Source: Clostridiales bacterium
GTDB taxonomy: Bacteria > Bacillota > Clostridia > Christensenellales > UBA1242
Assembly: GCA_015055665.1 (NCBI GenBank)
Contig: SVHX01000003.1
Span: forward strand, 47,048 to 110,406
Reading direction: 5' to 3'
Length of the DNA: 63,359 nucleotides
Made by a program: the position numbers and the translations under genes. This document shows, in pieces, positions 61,840 through 63,359 of this stretch (its first letter is position 1; each line of letters opens with the position of its first letter). Under the pieces are notes generated by a model, which saw nothing but the letters and a program-made list of their open reading frames with translations, searched no databases and had not been told where the DNA came from.

Positions 61840-63147
61840 CTAGTTTGCTTCTCTACTGCTTACAAATTCTTGTAAGTGTTTATTTAATCTCTCATTTGTT
61901 CTATATACATTATGTAGCTCAATATTCATCTCTTTTGCTATTTCCTTAAGTGTCAACCTTTTCTTACCATTAAGGCCAAAGCGGTACTCTATAAACAACT
62001 TACTTCTTTCGTTCTTTAATGTGTTATAGTATGCAATTATATCCGACATATCTATTAGTTCAAGAGCATTATGAACATCATGCAAATCTAGTTTTTCTAA
62101 CTTTTTCTTAAATGCTGCAATAATACGACTGGAGTTATTGACGCTAATTCCTAGCTCTTTGGCTATCTGAGTGGCAGTCATTTTCTCGTACCCATCTAAG
62201 CCAAAATACATCTGACACACCCTAACCTCTTTAGGATTAGTAGAATTTAACAAAAACTTCCTAGCCTTCTCAACATCCACAGTTTCGATAGAGTTAATAT
62301 CAAAGACTTTTCTGATATTTCTAAGGTGTCCATTTATCGTATTTATCGAAATATCTAGCTCTTCAGCTATCTCCTTTAGTTTCATCTTTTTGTGTCCATT
62401 AAGACCATATATTCTTTCTAATATTTGTTTATGTCTTAGATTATCAGTGGTATTAATATATTCGATAACTTTTTGGGTTCGAGGGTCAACGCTTCGCTCA
62501 AGCCCCATACTTTCCAAATAATTTGTTCTCAAATCATCAAACAACTTCTCGCTACGCAACTTAACGCTCTGCTCGTTCTTACCAAGAGCAGATGCAATCT
62601 CTTTAAATGTTTGTTTGCTGTAACCCAATACCCCTAGTCTATGCTCAATTATATATCTATCTTCGTCACTTAATGTGGCAAGTAGTGAGTCTAGCTTCTG
62701 CCTTTCTAATACCTCATCTCTAAAGTCATCCGACTCTGCCACAGTATCGAATACGTCTGTTTCTTCATCATCCTTATTAATTATTGTAGTAACTTGTGGC
62801 TGGTACACGGCATCACTTGATCTATCTTTCATAAAGAATTGACACTTTAGTACACCCTTCATACAAGAATATGCATATGTACCGAACGATCCTTTGGTAA
62901 CATCATATTTGTTATCTATAACATTAACAAGCTCTACTGTTGCTATCTGCATTAGATCGTCATTATCTTTTAGCCCGTATCTATTAACTTTGCTTACACA
63001 CCTAGCTGCTAGTCTTAGATTATGAGTAATAAGCTTTTCTCTAATACCAGCATCACGCGTTGCATAGAACTTCTCTAATAATTGCCTTTGCTCTTCTTCT
63101 CCCAAAGCCTCTGGCAATGATAATACATATTTCTCGAAGCTATCCAT
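61840..63147 (-). CDS. Sigma-70 family factor with four tandem region-4 domains
   Basis: 435 residues. Region 2 spans about 35-105 (LRLAARCVSKVNRYGLKDND, DLMQIATVELV, GSFGTYAYSCMKGVL). There is no region 3. Four region-4-like helix-turn-helix units follow in tandem, about 155-208, 228-283, 297-353 and 372-428, each with a GL-x-G turn and HTH: TFKEIASALGK, KLKEIAEELDIS, TATQIAKELGIS, TLKEIAKEMNIE. Ordinary sigma factors have one. A single protein could contact several -35 sites or combine initiation with repression; that is inference. ATG 63147 is five bases behind GGAGG. It has a strong promoter at 63169-63196. Confidence 0.85.
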   Translation of the reverse strand: MDSFEKYVLSLPEALGEEEQRQLLEKFYATRDAGIREKLITHNLRLAARCVSKVNRYGLKDNDDLMQIATVELVNVIDNKYDVTKGSFGTYAYSCMKGVLKCQFFMKDRSSDAVYQPQVTTIINKDDEETDVFDTVAESDDFRDEVLERQKLDSLLATLSDEDRYIIEHRLGVLGYSKQTFKEIASALGKNEQSVKLRSEKLFDDLRTNYLESMGLERSVDPRTQKVIEYINTTDNLRHKQILERIYGLNGHKKMKLKEIAEELDISINTINGHLRNIRKVFDINSIETVDVEKARKFLLNSTNPKEVRVCQMYFGLDGYEKMTATQIAKELGISVNNSSRIIAAFKKKLEKLDLHDVHNALELIDMSDIIAYYNTLKNERSKLFIEYRFGLNGKKRLTLKEIAKEMNIELHNVYRTNERLNKHLQEFVSSREAN

Positions 63148-63168
63148 TACAACCTCCAAACTCCTTTA

Positions 63169-63196
63169 ATTATATCATATAATATCATTTTGTCAA
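63169..63196 (-). promoter_or_regulatory. Promoter of the multi-sigma4 gene
   Basis: On the minus strand TTGACA (63191-63196), 16 nt, TATAAT (63169-63174). The leader is about 15 nt and begins near AAAGGAG. Confidence 0.8.
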
Positions 63197-63200
63197 TACC

Positions 63201-63359
63201 TATAATATAGGAAGTTCAAGCAAGCAGTGCGAAGCAATATTTGAATTGAACTGACGACTATTTCACTATTGTGTCGGCTGATTTGTCAGCCAAAGGCAAT
63301 GTTAATTGCCGAATTGCGTTAGCAATGACACATAATGTATAATATAGGAAGTTCAAGCA
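63201..63359. repeat. Tandem repeat with cloverleaf-like palindromes (element C), cut by the window edge
   Basis: A 22-nt direct repeat (63201-63222 and 63338-63359) is spaced by 137 bp, so at least two units follow one another. Within the unit, a 6-bp outer stem TGTGTC/GACACA (63270-63332) encloses three hairpins: GGCTGA/TCAGCC (63276-63291), GGCAAT/ATTGCC (63295-63310) and ATTGC/GCAAT (63313-63326). GTTCAA/TTGAAC (63214-63251) closes another arm with a TGC-GAA-GCA tip. The array starts just upstream of the sigma-gene -35 box and continues outside the window. Confidence 0.7.

Noticed and set aside
63201..63359. CRISPR array
   Set aside because: The repeat period is 137 bp, the unit between repeats is palindromic, and there are no cas genes.

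Overview
The window is about 63 kb of low-GC chromosome (roughly one third G+C by eye) from a Clostridia-type Firmicute, probably an uncultured gut or host-associated lineage. The evidence is the block plsX-rnc-smc-ftsY-ylxM-ffh-rpsP-khpA-rimM-trmD-rbgA-rnhB-yraN, the ylbJ/ylbK/tmcAL/rpmF neighbourhood, families typical of Clostridia (DUF4364, TIGR03905 TSCPD, YlbJ, a Spo0A-like C-terminal domain), strong GGAGG ribosome binding sites and near-consensus TTGACA-17-TATAAT promoters. YlbJ and the Spo0A-like protein suggest a spore-forming ancestry that may be decaying.

Layout. 0-3 kb: tRNA-Met, tRNA-Glu, a one-gene insert bracketed by tRNA-Glu 3'-end copies, hairpin-rich DNA and an MFS permease. 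3-14 kb: one enormous membrane-anchored surface protein of about 3,525 residues. 14-18 kb: a Rho-like protein that has lost its ATPase motifs, an RNB-family ribonuclease and a Rossmann methyltransferase-like protein. 18-27.5 kb: an accessory region of mostly single-gene units (nitroreductase, two GNATs, two DUF5662 paralogues, GrpB, flavodoxin-like, HAD, a DUF1828 pair) that also holds tRNA-Ser and tRNA-derived remnants. 27.6-33.8 kb: envelope genes (MscS, D,D-carboxypeptidase, a large lipoprotein, a polytopic membrane protein) and a Spo0A-like regulator. 33.9-36.2 kb: structured noncoding DNA followed by a two-gene unit with an HExxH metalloprotease. 36.4-49.1 kb: the conserved ribosome, SRP, SMC and phospholipid block, all on the minus strand. 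49.2-57.5 kb: rpmF, ackA-pta, tmcAL, patatin, ylbJ and small Clostridia genes. 57.8-63.2 kb: valS, an orphan solute-binding lipoprotein and a sigma factor with four tandem region-4 domains, then a palindrome-rich tandem repeat cut by the window edge.

How it fits together. The core block couples ribosome maturation, co-translational targeting (ffh, ftsY), chromosome condensation (smc) and lipid synthesis (plsX). The unusual part is regulatory. There is a Spo0A-like protein with a weakened receiver, a pair of 0A-box-like octamers 20 bp apart just upstream of the promoter of the ATPase-dead Rho-like gene, and a multi-sigma4 sigma factor. Together they suggest a rewired developmental or stress programme. 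That link is inference. A second theme is small DNA inserted beside tRNA 3' ends: several tRNA-3'-end-like copies bracket single genes or multi-hairpin elements in the same order each time.
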